Shown: piece by piece, positions 11,104 through 20,639 of the stretch
Position numbering within the stretch: position 1 is the first letter of the stretch
Layout of the letters: each line of letters starts with the position of its first letter
From: Amblyomma americanum
Taxonomy: Eukaryota; Arthropoda; Arachnida; Ixodida; Ixodidae
Direction of reading: 5' to 3'
DNA: 64,000 nt
Assembly (NCBI RefSeq): GCF_052857255.1
Contig: NC_135504.1
Location: 140,394,121 to 140,458,120 of the forward strand
Notes under the pieces: model-generated
The model's input: only the letters and a program-made list of their open reading frames with translations
What the model was told of the DNA's origin: nothing
Database searches by the model: none
Program-made: the position numbers and the translations under genes

Positions 11104-11312
11104 CCCTTTCCGCTCATATCTCGGGCATCACCCGACAGTGGAAAAGTGTGTGTGTGGTTAGTAGTCCGACATGGCTCGACACAGTGCTTTAAATAAATGT
11201 TTATAACCAAATAATGATGTGGCACTCCCTTTCTTTGCGAGGAGTTGGAAAGCCCAAAAGAAAGCTGACCATTGCAGGAGTCAGTGAGGAAGCTATACCT
11301 GACCAGAAAGGG
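11104..11312. mobile_element. piggyBac-like MITE with TTAA target duplication
   Basis: A 209-bp element is flanked by TTAA at 11100-11103 and 11313-11316. Its ends are CCCTTTCCGCTC on the left and, on the opposite strand, CCCTTTCTGGTC. A TTAA target with CCCTTT-type ends is the hallmark of piggyBac elements. It has no coding capacity. Confidence 0.65.
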
Positions 11313-11892
11313 TTAATTAACTGTTGCCGTTTAGGTCAGCTACTGACATGATGTTGTTTAGCTCTGATGTTCAAGTTTCAATGCTCATTCAGCTGGCTTC
11401 TCCAAACAAAGCGTGGGCCTATGTCCTGCTTTCAAAATTAAACATGAAAAATAACTAACTTACGATAAAATACTACGAAACTGAGGGCATGAGGAGGTTC
11501 ATAACTTCACAAGCATAAGAAAGAACAGTCTGGCATGCTTGAGTGCCCAGAAAGTTGGGTAAGCTGCATTTGTACAGCTCAAAAGAAGGAGCCGTGGTAT
11601 GATTGGTATGACAGCCACGAAGTGCCACTGAACACCTGGAGGGGTGCATATTATTCACATTGGTTGTAAGCAATCACCAACAACTTGCCGAACACAACTT
11701 TGGCAAAAAATTTGAATTTCTTAGCATCTTGTTCATATCACTTGAAGTTTAGTGCTGCACCTTGTAATTTAAACATTTAAGGCTGCATGCAAGAACAGCA
11801 GTGCAATTAATTTCTCTATCTGATATTGCATTGCATAAACATCAAAATTGGCTTTTGAGGAAAGGAAATGGCGCAGTAACTATGAAGAAAGA

Positions 11893-12085
11893 GGGCTCCT
11901 AGTGGAGGGCTGGGGAATAATTTTGACCACCTGGGGATCTGATGTCGCACAACACACCTCCATGTCGCACATTTCACCTCCATCGAAATGAAACGTGGCC
12001 ACGTGGCCGCCATGGTCGGATTCGAACCTGGGAACTCCGGCTCAGTAGCCGAACACTGTAACCACTGAGACACCGCAGCGGGTCT
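11893..12085 (-). mobile_element. tRNA-derived SINE, diverged copy
   Basis: Read on the minus strand from 12085, an A-box-like TGTCTCAGTGGTTACAG is followed by the B box AGGTTCGAATCC, then ATTTCGATGGAGGTGAAATG and, near the 3' end, CCCAGGTGGTCAAAATTATT. The order and spacing match the SINE at 341-561, with more substitutions and a shorter tail. It sits in intron 2 of the transposase pseudogene. Confidence 0.7.
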
Positions 12086-12649
12086 CCATAAACATATGGC
12101 AGTGGATCCATAAAAAATATAGAGCATGAATTATGAGTCAAAACAAAGAGGTGTCGTATTTTTGACCTTGGAATTGTGAGCTGTGCGACATAACATCTTG
12201 GTATGTTGTGCCATGCTGGAATGTAACCTAATCTAACGCCTTTCACGTTGGTTCACTTATGTTCTAATTCCGCCTCACAGCCACCAGTGCCATCTTCTCA
12301 GCCAGTTTGTGTGAATTTGTCTGCTGCATGTGAAGAAGACAAAGGCAAAGTTTTTTTTTTCTGTTACCCTTCTCGATGTTTTCCATGCAACTTAAGCGCC
12401 TGACACTATTTCAGTGCTCTTTTCTTTTACATGATGTCCTGCTGCTATGTTGAGATTTAACGCTTAAAAGGGCTCACAAAATATGCGCATGCAGCATGCT
12501 TGTGCCCTGCTGCTTGGGCATACTACCTCAGTGCTACCTGAACCACTTTGTTAAAGCTTCTTTTTAGAATAGAACAGTAAACAGTGATAAGCCATTGCCC
12601 TTGTTACGTGCACACTAGCGCTAAGTGCACAACGTTTTTATTCGTGCAG

Positions 12650-12910
12650 GGCGCCCCGTAACGATGGCCAAAGTGAACAGAAGGCTGCTGGCAATAAAGC
12701 CAGCTCATTCATTCACTCGTCTGCCACGTTCGCTCAAGGACAAGTGCCACTGGAAAGCCAGCGAATGGCGGCATTGGTTGCTTCTTTATGCCCTGCCATG
12801 CTGCTTGGGCATACTACCTCAGCGCTACCTGAATCACTTTGCATTGCTGGTTGAAGCCATATTCATCCTACTGCGGGAAGAGCTGACATTACAGCAAATA
12901 AATCATGCAG
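12650..12910 (+). pseudogene. CACTA-type transposase exon 3
   Basis: The acceptor TTCGTGCAG ends at 12649 and the donor GTGAGA starts at 12911. The joined frame reads FYIGRPVTMAKVNRRLLAIK, PAHSFTRLPRSL and WKASEWRHWLLLYALP, all hallmark motifs of animal tnp2-like transposases. The exon has no internal stop and ends in phase 1, matching exon 4. Confidence 0.75.
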
Positions 12911-14628
12911 GTGAGACCCAGCTGCATAATGCAATATTAGAAGCTTGGCACCAAAAATACTTATTGCTTGTTCAGGGAGAAAATGTGGCAGCTCAGAAAG
13001 CGAGGAGGGCCTTGTGCTTATGGTCTGCAGGTGTTTGTCATAAACAGTCTATTGTGGTTTGTAGTATTTGTGCTGCTTCTGATTCTTTTATTCTTTGCTC
13101 TATAGAATGTATCATTCTTCGAAATTTCACCAAAGTGGTGCCAGTGCAGGATGTACTAATGTAGTCTGATATAGCTCAAGGACGAACCTGCAGATAAGAT
13201 CTTTTTTTTCCCACGACTTGATTCAAATTCATGACGACTTGACTGGAAAGGACTCTGTGGTCACTGCATGAAGCACATGGCAATGTCACCTAGGGATATG
13301 CGAGCGAAAAACTGCCTACATATCATTGCAGTGGCCATCTGATAACGACTGGGGGTTGTAATATCTATATTTAATTTTTTGATGTTTTCTAGTTCATAAG
13401 ATTTCCCATTGCATTTTTATTAGGATGCTTTATTCTATACAGGCCTACTTCATTTGTCTCTCAGTGTCCATTTAAAAGTTGAGTGTTTGCATGTTGCTGC
13501 CCACTTGAATCGTACTGAAAGGTTAATTAAATAGTCTCTTTGGTGAAAAAAAAGTGCATTTTTGTTAGCCATTGTGAGCCGCAGCCTCTAGTCTTGTGTG
13601 TGCTGAGCTGAGTGGTGGTCTTTCTCTAAGAGTTGATGTGACATCACTCTGCAGCTGCTCAGTTTTTTTTTTTACCGGATTTCAGGATTGTCTGTTTTAG
13701 TGTGCCTCAATGACTAGCGCTGCTTTCAGGGTGAGGACAGCACTCTCAACAGCGACATATTGGGTCCCACTCTCTCGTTGCATTGAGCGCAATGCGGCGG
13801 AAGGCTGTTTCGAAGAGAAAACTGGCGCTGCTGTGTGGAATTCCGCAAACTTGGTGTCCTGCCAAAGAAGGGTGGTAGCAGAGACTGTTTGCGTACTGAA
13901 TCAGAATTAGTTACGCCTAAGTATATAATTTTTGAAGCTAATATGCCGAGAAACTTGGCGCCTTGTGAACAGTCGTTACATTCTCACGACGGGCGCTGCA
14001 TATTCCAGTGTAGTCTATTTACCACAATACTCTACATTTCAATTACTTTCATCACAATCAGGATTAGTAGTTTCCAGCTGAAGTTGCATATTCGCTAAAG
14101 AATGCCATTCAGACAGCGTGTTGTTCACCGTGAGAGGTTCCCCCCCCCCCTCTCTGTCTTCTCTTTCTCTCTGTTCGTTGTTCTATGGCCATCCATCATT
14201 CGTTCACATTCTGCAGACACGTCCTGTACACACATTCTGCTCATGCCAAGCTTGAGCCAAGTAATGCTACGCTTAGAAAGATGCTTGGAAGCTCATGGTT
14301 TCATGAGCATCACATAGCAATGTGCTCAAGCCATTTTTTTCCCAAAGTTAGCTCATGTTTGTCTTTATTATTAAATACCGTGTTTCTGATTCAAGCCTGA
14401 CTCGGCCGTATGAGCTTGCATTTGCTGTAGTATGTTCCCACAGTGTTCAGGATCCCTTCTCTGGTTATCAGCTTATTATGGAAAGTACTTATCAGTTTTC
14501 CTCTTGTGGTTCACGTAATTTCTTTCGTTATCTGATATTACTAATGGAATACACCTAAATTGTGCGTTACATTTTTGGTATCAGTGTAGATATTTTTAAA
14601 GCGAGATGTTGGTACTATCTTGGTGCAG
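12911..14628 (+). other. Intron 3 of the transposase
   Basis: The intron runs from GTGAGA to TTGGTGCAG. It contains a C/T-rich tract (C run and CTCT at about 14141-14175). Several open frames under 90 codons have no recognisable motif. No mobile element was recognised. Confidence 0.5.
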
Positions 14629-15419
14629 GCCGCCTACTAGAGGACTTCGTTTCACGGATTCCAGCACTGTATGGAGCGCGGCTGATGACATTCAACGTCC
14701 ACCAGCTTCTCCACCTGGCGAAGGCTGCTAAGAACTTCGGGCCAATGTGGGCACATTCGGCATTTGTTTTTGAAACCGGGAATGGTAGGGTGCTTAGAGC
14801 AATAACATCAGCAAATGGGGCACCTGACCAGGTCATTGAAAGAATGATTATGCTGCAGCAAGTGGATTTGGCTATGGCACTTTGAACTGTTCAGGAGCAA
14901 GCCGGAAATTTCATATGCGCAATGCTGGGGCACCCACTCACTCTGAATGCCACACGTGTGAGTAACTGTTATATGTTTGGAGCTTGTAACCCATTTCCCG
15001 TGCTTTCAACAGAAGAAAGAAACAGCCTTATGTTGAACTTTGAATACGTTCCTTCTCTTGAGGAGCATTTTCGGATGAGTTTCCGCTCCATTGTGCTGCA
15101 TAGCACAAGGTACGAGAGGCCAAAGAAGAGCAACAGCACAGCTATTTGCAAAACAGAGAATGATTTTTTTCTTATAAACTGCATTTTTCAGGCTGCTGAA
15201 AATGAAAACAGAGAATGCATTTTGCTGTGCACTAGGGTTGTGTGCATGGAAAGCCAACACAAGCTACCTCCGCACATCATGGAATGCTTTCGATCTCTTT
15301 CAGGTATTATTGCTGTATTGAAACTGAAAGATATCCATGCACCATGTGTGTTGATTGAATTTGTGGAAGAAGATGGACAGTACATTTGCAAGCTGCCAAA
15401 CTTCATTGAGCGTGATTAA
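14629..15419 (+). pseudogene. CACTA-type transposase exon 4 (TGA at 14883)
   Basis: The acceptor TTGGTGCAG ends at 14628. The frame reads GRLLEDFVSRIP, LMTFNVHQLLHLAKAAKNFG and PMWAHSAFVFETGNG, then the TGA at 14883-14885. After it, the C-terminal region continues in frame with RYERPKKSNSTAICKTENDF to TAA 15417-15419. The terminal TAA is part of the TTAA into which a MITE inserted. Confidence 0.7.
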
Positions 15420-15993
15420 AGGCACAGTAAAGAGGAATCTGAACTCGTCTTTTTACCACGGGAACTCTATCTACACATTCAGGGCATTGTTAAAGACTTC
15501 GAATTATTGTCCTGTGCGGCCGATTGCCCTAAATAAATCGGATTAAACTTCCTGGCTCCCACCTTCTTTTTTTCTTAACTCAACATGGCAAGTAGGAGGA
15601 GTCAACCAAAGAGTCGGGCAGTCCCATGGCGGCTTGCCGCTCTGTCAATGGCGGAGTGACACGTAAATCAAAGAGTCCACATGTATTTTTATTTCTATGG
15701 GCATAATCTGTGCCTGTATTGTCTGTGACTGAAGCTGTTTATTTACAGAAACTTAAAAATAAGCGAAAGTGAAGCCGCCACTGGACTGGCTAAAGGCACT
15801 CCACACGTTGGTTGACTCCGCTTACCTACTGCGTTGAGTTCATGCAAAAGGCGGGAGCCGGGATGTTTAATCCGGTATAATTAGGGCAGTCAGCCACACA
15901 GGACAATAATTCGAAGTTTCCAAGAATGCCCGGATTGTGTAGATTGAGTTCCCACAGTAAAAATAGAAGTTCAGATTCCTCTGTAGTGCACCT
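15420..15993. mobile_element. 574-bp MITE with long terminal inverted repeats and TTAA duplication
   Basis: TTAA at 15416-15419 and 15994-15997 flank an element with ends AGGCACAGTAAAGAGG (left) and AGGTGCACTACAGAGG (right, opposite strand). The arms run about 15420-15607 and 15810-15993. They are imperfect, sharing blocks such as GAGGAATCTGAACT and AGGACAATAATTCGAAGT (opposite strands), around a centre of about 200 bp. A TTAA target points to mobilisation by a piggyBac- or Kolobok-type transposase. The left arm carries AATAAA at 15532-15537, which could serve as a poly-A signal for the upstream transposase. No protein is encoded. Confidence 0.75.
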
Positions 15994-16080
15994 TTAACAG
16001 CACGAGGTGAAAATTTAAAGTAAACTGTACAACATGGTCGAACGTTCCAAAGCAATACCTGGGCTATGAGAGGTGCTGTA

Positions 16081-16792
16081 CAGTGTAATCCACTTATAAT
16101 GATACCAGATATAACGATATATCGCTTATAACGATCAAATTCTTTAGATTTCTCAATTCTTCCATTGCCACGATATGAAAATAAACCGTATATAACAATA
16201 GAATTATTGGTGAAATAACAGATACAATGATAGGACTCTAGCCACCCAGATGGTATTTACAGTCAAACTGTCTGAAAGCTTGATAAATACAAAATCCTTT
16301 GAAGTGAACGAAGTAAAAACTCTCCGAACGGACCGCATGGCGAAATCCGTGGGGGAGCGTTGCCTACGGCCTTGAGAACCAAGCACTATCGTTGACACAA
16401 TAGCTGGAGGGAGGAGCTTGCTTGGCCGCTGCCGCTCAACATTGACTAAAAAATTAGTTTCCGCCCTATGTGGTTGAGAATCTACATTTTTTAAGTGCTC
16501 TCTTTTCTTGCACGTTCCCCGTTTTGCGCTGTCTGCATCTGAGTCCTTGGCAGTGCACCAAGATGCTCAATGCCGATTGTGCCGATAACATTACTGCCTG
16601 TTTATCTATTAACGGGAGCTCCGGAGGGGGTGGGGTGGCTCGCTCGGCTCACTTGGCCGAGTGCCAAGACGCTGTGCGCCCTTACATTTATGGGGTAATG
16701 CCTACATGCATGGGGGAAAACATGGATGTATTCCCCCATGCATACATGGGATCTGGTTTTCTAAATGTTGTTATAAGTGAATTGCATTGAAG
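16081..16792. mobile_element. pogo/Tc1-mariner-like MITE with TA duplication
   Basis: The left end is CAGTGTAATCCACTTATAAT. The right end read in reverse is CTTCAATGCAATTCACTTAT. They share the core CACTTATAA, and TA dinucleotides flank both ends (16079-16080, 16793-16794). AT-rich TATAACGAT-type motifs follow the left end. TA targets and such ends are typical of pogo/Tigger relatives. No transposase frame remains. Confidence 0.55.
16706..16743. repeat. Perfect 13-bp hairpin inside the pogo-like MITE
   Basis: ATGCATGGGGGAA (16706-16718) is the exact reverse complement of TTCCCCCATGCAT (16731-16743), with a 12-base loop. It may be a nested fold-back or a former microsatellite. Confidence 0.7.
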
Positions 16793-16825
16793 TAAAGGGC
16801 ACCAGAATTATTCAGACAGCATAGT

Positions 16826-16950
16826 TTTCTTTAACACGTGCTGACAACGCACGACACACCGCTTTTTGCACTCCACCTTCATTGGAATACGGCTGCTGCT
16901 ATCAGATGAGCAGGGGATCAGTAGCTGAATGCCACACTGAACCACTGTGG
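16826..16950 (-). mobile_element. Old SINE copy
   Basis: The minus-strand order of blocks (head CCACAGTGGTTCAGTGTGG, middle CAATGAAGGTGGAG, tail GTTAAAGAA) aligns with the SINE at 20295-20519, with many changes. The B box is degraded. Confidence 0.45.
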
Positions 16951-17164
16951 TAGATTGACTATGGCAATGGAGAGGACTTGTCAAAAGATAAAGATTTTAT
17001 TATTTAAGAATGACTAAACATATTCGAGACGCTTCTATCACTAGGGAAGTTTCTAAGTTAACTGCGCAGCAAGTAAACTGCTGATGTGGCTGTGCTATTA
17101 TGAAGGTACGGCATTAATTTCGCAGCTCTGGTGTCTTGAAATATATGTAAAGTTGTTCATTTTC

Positions 17165-17226
17165 CTGCCGCTGGGACTGAACTTTCAGCCTCATGCTGGG
17201 TAGCAGAATATCATTCCCACCGAGGC
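17165..17226 (-). mobile_element. SINE head fragment
   Basis: The minus strand reads GCCTCGGTGGGAATGATATT, then CTGCTACCCAGCATGAGGC, then a B-box-like AGTTCAGTCCCAGCGG. This is a tRNA-like head without a recognisable SINE body. Confidence 0.4.
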
Positions 17227-17389
17227 TGTGCAACGTGTTATGCAAAATGTACCCTAGTGCACAGCTGAGGAGGGGACACCCCTGTTTCATTTTGATCTCA
17301 ATCTGTGCCAGTTTGAGTGAGGAGGAAGTATAGCACGGCTATCTTTCCCACTTCATCCCAGGAGAGAGTACAAAGTGTGAGAAATTGCA

Positions 17390-17402
17390 GGGGGGGGGGG
17401 GG
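17390..17402 (+). repeat. Homopolymer G13
   Basis: A run of thirteen G, rare in an AT-rich flank. Its length is prone to sequencing and replication slippage. Confidence 0.9.
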
Positions 17403-17538
17403 TGCACTATGCACACATATTAGAGTTGGTGTTGAAATGTGTAATGTTAAGTTTTCAAATGACTTATTTGAAATGTTACACAGGTCCACATTTCCACTAC
17501 AAGAGCTCTGGAAGCCTTGCAAGTGTGCCTAAATTTGA

Positions 17539-17971
17539 GAGTTCATTGCTGTAGAAAACCAGAAGGACCTGTGGTACATTACGCAACGTATTGTATGCGA
17601 CGCTGTGGACAAGGCAGGGTGCGTTCTTAACGTCCCTATTACAAAAGAGCTGAGGACTGCTGTATCATCTGCCCGGCAGCAGTATGCTGCATAACTGGAA
17701 GCAGTAAAAAAGAAGCAATGTGATGATGTCAGGGAAGCAGAGGCGCTACATCGACGAAGAGACCAATGCATTAAAAAAAAGCCACTCCAGGCACCAATAG
17801 CTGACCTCCAGGCTTCAGTGGATACGTATGCTGAAAAGGCAGAATTAAGCAGCTAATGATCTGAAGTACGTGGTCAGATCAAAGAGTCTGAGGAAGGCTG
17901 CACGAAGCAAGACTGAGGAACTGTGTAGCATCAGCCAGAAGATTCAGGAAAAGCGGCAGGTGCTCCCCTGA
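17539..17971 (+). pseudogene. Decayed coiled-coil protein fragment, family not identified
   Basis: One frame reads EFIAVENQKDLWYITQRIV and VLNVPITKELRTAVSSARQQ, with TAA at 17692. It resumes as LEAVKKKQCDDVREAEALHR until TAA 17854. The sense then moves to a neighbouring frame (NDLKYVVRSKSLRKAARSKT, EELCSISQKIQEKRQ) up to TGA 17969-17971. The continuity of the charged, helical composition across the stop and frameshift indicates one former protein about 145 residues long here. The SKSLRKAARSK-type motif after a coiled coil recalls C-terminal regions of transposon-borne animal proteins, but that is an impression only. The opposite-strand open frame at 17529-17771 is its shadow. Confidence 0.45.
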
Positions 17972-18883
17972 AGTTGCTATTTGCAGTTTTGCAGAATGGA
18001 TTGCGGTTCGACATATTGGTGCAATGCACTGCAGGGTGTTTTTCAAGGACGGAACATATATTATGTAGGTTTAGTGCAATACAAGCTGTTCCTTGAAATG
18101 TTTTTTTCTCGACTTTGTTCAGTAAAATTGGTACCTGGTATTGCAAACTGCCGCATGTAGCATTGTGTTGAGTCCTTCAAAATACTCCAACTAGGCCTTG
18201 AAATTCCTTCAATATCCTTGAATTTGCCCATTTTGAGTCTGTACGAACCTTGTGAACTGTTTTGCATTTTTCAAGAGCAGTTTTACTGCATTGATATTGT
18301 GACCTGAATTTAACCTTTCCTTGGGTACATGTTTTTAGGTGACGCCAGTATTTGTTTCATGCCTCATTTATTGGTCAGTACATTGCAACGTTCTTGATTG
18401 GTGGTGACAGTGGGCGGTCAAAGAAAAAAATTGTCTGTGAGCTAAGGGGCAAGCCCATACATACGCTTTGAATAACTGAACTCATACCAGCAAGTGCGCT
18501 GTGCAGTCATTGATGATCAGAATTCCTTGAGCTCTCAGCTGTGCTAAATTTAGATGCAGCAACTTTCGAGACAACGAGTTTGTATCCTACTGCATCAAGA
18601 AAGGATGTAGGCAGTGGCAGAAATGTTGCTATAAGGATTGCTGCTCAGAGAATGACTCGCGAAGTAGTTATCACTTCCAAGCCATTTCTATCACACGTGT
18701 TGCAGAAGTAGGTGATGCACAATTTACCGAAGACTTGAAATGGCCTACATCTTTGCTGCAGTCCTGTATTGTAGTTCTGTTTTCATTTTGTGGTTACTTT
18801 CCATAGCAGCTACATTGAATCAAATTTTCCTCACTTTTTGTGTTATCCAGTGAATAATTTGTTGCAGAAGTGTGATATATATG
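17972..18883. other. Non-coding stretch with no recognisable gene
   Basis: AT-rich, with scattered stops in all frames and no SINE head, TIR or LTR recognised. The last bases (TATATATG) include the left target-site duplication of the LTR element. Confidence 0.45.
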
Positions 18884-19032
18884 GTTGCGGGAAAGAATAT
18901 ATTTACAGTTATTTACAAAACGAATGAACAGCTACGGGCGGCACTCAGAACACAGCCAGAGATGGGTTCTCGTCTTCTTCCTCGTTCACTCGTTCACTCG
19001 CTCAATGTCGTCGTCGTCGTCTACCCGCTGCA
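18884..19032 (-). repeat. 3' LTR of the deleted gypsy element
   Basis: On the minus strand it starts TGCAGCGGGTAGACGACGAC and ends CCCGCAAC. It contains a GTC/GAC triplet run and an AT-rich segment near its 3' end. A G-rich GCCGGGGGTCC just before it could be the polypurine tract. Confidence 0.75.
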
Positions 19033-19064
19033 GGACCCCCGGCTGATGAAACGCCGTCTCGGCG

Positions 19065-19661
19065 TTAGAGTGGTGGCGTAGGAGCGTCGTGATAAGGTTT
19101 GAGGCGGCATACATTGACGACGTCGGTAGAGGGGCCAGAGGACGATGGCGAGGACGCAAGGGGAGCAATTTCATAGTTCACGTCGGTGACTCGGCGCACC
19201 ACACGGTAAGGGCCACGGTAGTGAGAAAGGAGCTTCTCGGAGAGACCGACGATGCGCGACGGCGTCCAGAGAAGGACGAGTGATCCGGTGTGATATTCGA
19301 CGGCCCGGTGCCGGCGGTCGTAGGCGGACTTCTGGGAAGCTTGAGAGGCACGGAGCCGACTACGGGCTATTCGGCGAGCCAGCGTGGCCTGGGCGATGAC
19401 GTCCTGAGCGTAAGCAGTGGTGGGGACTGAAGAAGGCGGCATGAGTGTGTCCAAAGGCAATAGGGGGTGCCTACCAAACAAAAGGTAGAAAGGGGAATAG
19501 CCTGTTGTGTCATGCCGTGAAGAGTTGTACGCAAATGTCACATAAGGCAAGGCTGCGTCCCAATCGCGGTGGTCCAGTGAGACATACATTGCTAACATAT
19601 CGGTGAGCGTGCGGTTGAACCGTTCGGTAAGCCCGTTGGTTTGTGGATGGTAAGCTGTCGC
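19065..19661 (-). CDS. Ty3/gypsy integrase C-terminal part (truncated pol)
   Basis: The frame reads ATAYHPQTNGLTERFNRTL at its start, the end of the integrase catalytic core with its conserved HPQTNG...ERFNRTL motif. Then follow LPYVTFAYNSSRHDTTGYSP, FYLLFGRHP and, further on, LSEKLLSHYRGPYRVVRR, the GPY/F module typical of gypsy integrases. It ends VCRLKPYHD at the stop near 19065. Integrase inserts the cDNA into the host genome; this piece keeps only the glutamate-side core and C-terminal module, not the DD residues. The reading frame is open for about 200 codons. Upstream it runs straight into primer-binding-site sequence, marking the internal deletion. Confidence 0.8.
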   Translation of the reverse strand, partial: ATAYHPQTNGLTERFNRTLTDMLAMYVSLDHRDWDAALPYVTFAYNSSRHDTTGYSPFYLLFGRHPLLPLDTLMPPSSVPTTAYAQDVIAQATLARRIARSRLRASQASQKSAYDRRHRAVEYHTGSLVLLWTPSRIVGLSEKLLSHYRGPYRVVRRVTDVNYEIAPLASSPSSSGPSTDVVNVCRLKPYHDAPTPPL

Positions 19662-19702
19662 GAGCTGGTACGGGGATCGACACCCCGCACCTGCACCAAA
19701 TA

Positions 19703-19852
19703 TGTTGCGGGAAAGAATATATTTACAGTTATTTACAAAACAAATGAACAGCTACGGGCGGCACTCAGAACACAGCCAGAGATGAGTTCTCGTCTTCTTC
19801 CTCGTTCACTCGTTCACTCGCTCAATGTCGTCGTCGTCGTCTACCCGCTGCA
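19703..19852 (-). repeat. 5' LTR of the deleted gypsy element
   Basis: The same 150-bp unit as at 18884-19032, differing at two internal bases (A for G twice on the plus strand) and keeping the full ...CCCGCAACA end. Confidence 0.75.
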
Positions 19853-19989
19853 ATATGTAGTTAAAAATACATGTGATTACCTTTTCTTCCCTTATTCTTA
19901 TTATCAAGTATCTAAAAGGTTACCTCAATTTCACTCAGTAACAAGAAATGACCTATGCATTCTGCCGGATCAGAGATGAATCACTATTT

Positions 19990-20063
19990 TGTAAATATAT
20001 GTATATATATATATACATGTAATATATATGTACCATAACATATATGTGATGATGATGATATGT
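19990..20063. repeat. AT-rich microsatellite (TA and GAT runs)
   Basis: TATATATATATATACATG followed by AATATATATG and GATGATGATGATATG. An imperfect simple repeat. Confidence 0.7.
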
Positions 20064-20294
20064 ATCTATTGTAAATAGATGTATTTAGTTTCTTTGGCGC
20101 GCATTTCCTTGAACACTGCATGGTCGGCTCGGCTACTTATGATTTTCAGTTTTATTTGCAGCTCCTAAACCGCATTGTAAACATGAGAAATATTGGTTTT
20201 GAAGTGCATATATCAGTTGTATTCAATAAACCGATCATTATGTGTATGAGAATACATTGCAAGTATATGCTTTATTTTTGTTACTTAAATTATG

Positions 20295-20519
20295 GTTTAT
20301 GGGGTGTTTCATGGGCCATATATGATGGATGCCATAGTGAAGGCCTCCGGAAATTTCGACCACCTGGGATTCTTTAACATGCACTGACGTATAAATAGCC
20401 CAGTGCCCGAGCCACTAGCATTTTGCCTCCATCGAAATGCGACCGCCGCAGCAGGGATCAAACCCGCGTCTTTCGGGTCAGCAGCCAAGCGCCTTAACCA
20501 CTGCACCACCGCGGCGGCT
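20295..20519 (-). mobile_element. tRNA-derived SINE, tick (Ruka-like) type
   Basis: Read on the minus strand from 20519: AGCCGCCGCGGTGGTGCAGTG, with A-box region GCAGTGGTTAAGGCGC, then the B box GGGTTTGATCCC (one change from consensus). The body CATTTCGATGGAGGCAAAATG and CCCAGGTGGTCGAAATTTCC matches the copy at 341-561. The 3' tail is altered (CATATATGGCCC in place of the usual end). Confidence 0.8.
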
Positions 20520-20639
20520 ATAAAATTAAATTGATTATATCTGGTACTAATATACTGCCATTGCAGGCTGTGGTCATTGTGCATACCTGGTTGTATGCCT
20601 TTTTCAGGAATTGCAAGCTTCAATTGTATTCTCAACCCA

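Larger units (their letters stand above)
10936..12649 (+). other. Intron 2 of the transposase, carrying a MITE and a SINE
   Basis: The intron is bounded by GTAAGT and GTGCAG. It holds a 209-bp TTAA-flanked MITE and a minus-strand SINE (listed separately). The rest shows no coding potential. A fragment near 12508-12545 repeats part of exon 3 (CTGCTTGGGCATACTACCTC also occurs at 12801-12820), suggesting a partial internal duplication. Confidence 0.55.
8173..15419 (+). pseudogene. Animal EnSpm/CACTA-type (tnp2-like) transposase, spliced, with three in-frame stops
   Basis: Four exons (8173-9472, 10678-10935, 12650-12910, 14629-15419) join at GT/AG sites, all in phase 1, into an 870-codon frame. 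The joined product has an acidic N-terminal region. A CxxC...CxxC zinc ribbon follows (CDTC near codon 215, CPDC about 17 codons later). The transposase core has NTDG (aspartate 321), SVWPIQFLINELPP, LIGGLWFGQHP and CPWCYNC. Then come EYMHCVLIGV, WFDSSNSQLPFYIGRP, IKPAHSFTRLPRSL, WKASEWRHWLLLYALP and LMTFNVHQLLHL...GPMWAHSAFVFE. This order fits animal proteins with Transposase_21 and DUF4218-like parts. The frame is broken at codons 206 (TAA 8788), 506 (TAG 10893) and 692 (TGA 14883). There is no frameshift, so it is a fairly recent but inactive copy. Element termini were not found. Confidence 0.75.
18884..19852 (-). mobile_element. Internally deleted Ty3/gypsy LTR retrotransposon
   Basis: Two direct repeats of about 150 bp (18884-19032 and 19703-19852) bracket 670 bp. 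They differ at two internal bases plus the terminal base, so the insertion is young. In minus orientation they start TGCAGCGGGTAG and end CCCGCAAC(A). ATATG occurs next to both outer ends (18879-18883, 19853-19857), a 4-5 bp target duplication. Just inside the 5' LTR is TGGTGCAGGTGCGGGG, a primer-binding-site-like TGG sequence. Gag, protease, RT and RNase H are absent; only the end of integrase remains. The copy would have needed enzymes from an intact relative, or it lost its interior after insertion. Confidence 0.8.

Noticed and set aside
15867..16055. Matching short open frames at 15355-15546 (+) and 15867-16055 (-)
   Set aside because: Their similarity comes from the two inverted arms of the MITE, not from duplicated genes.
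17529..17771. 80-codon minus-strand open frame
   Set aside because: Shadow of the plus-strand coiled-coil pseudogene, which has the better protein-like composition.
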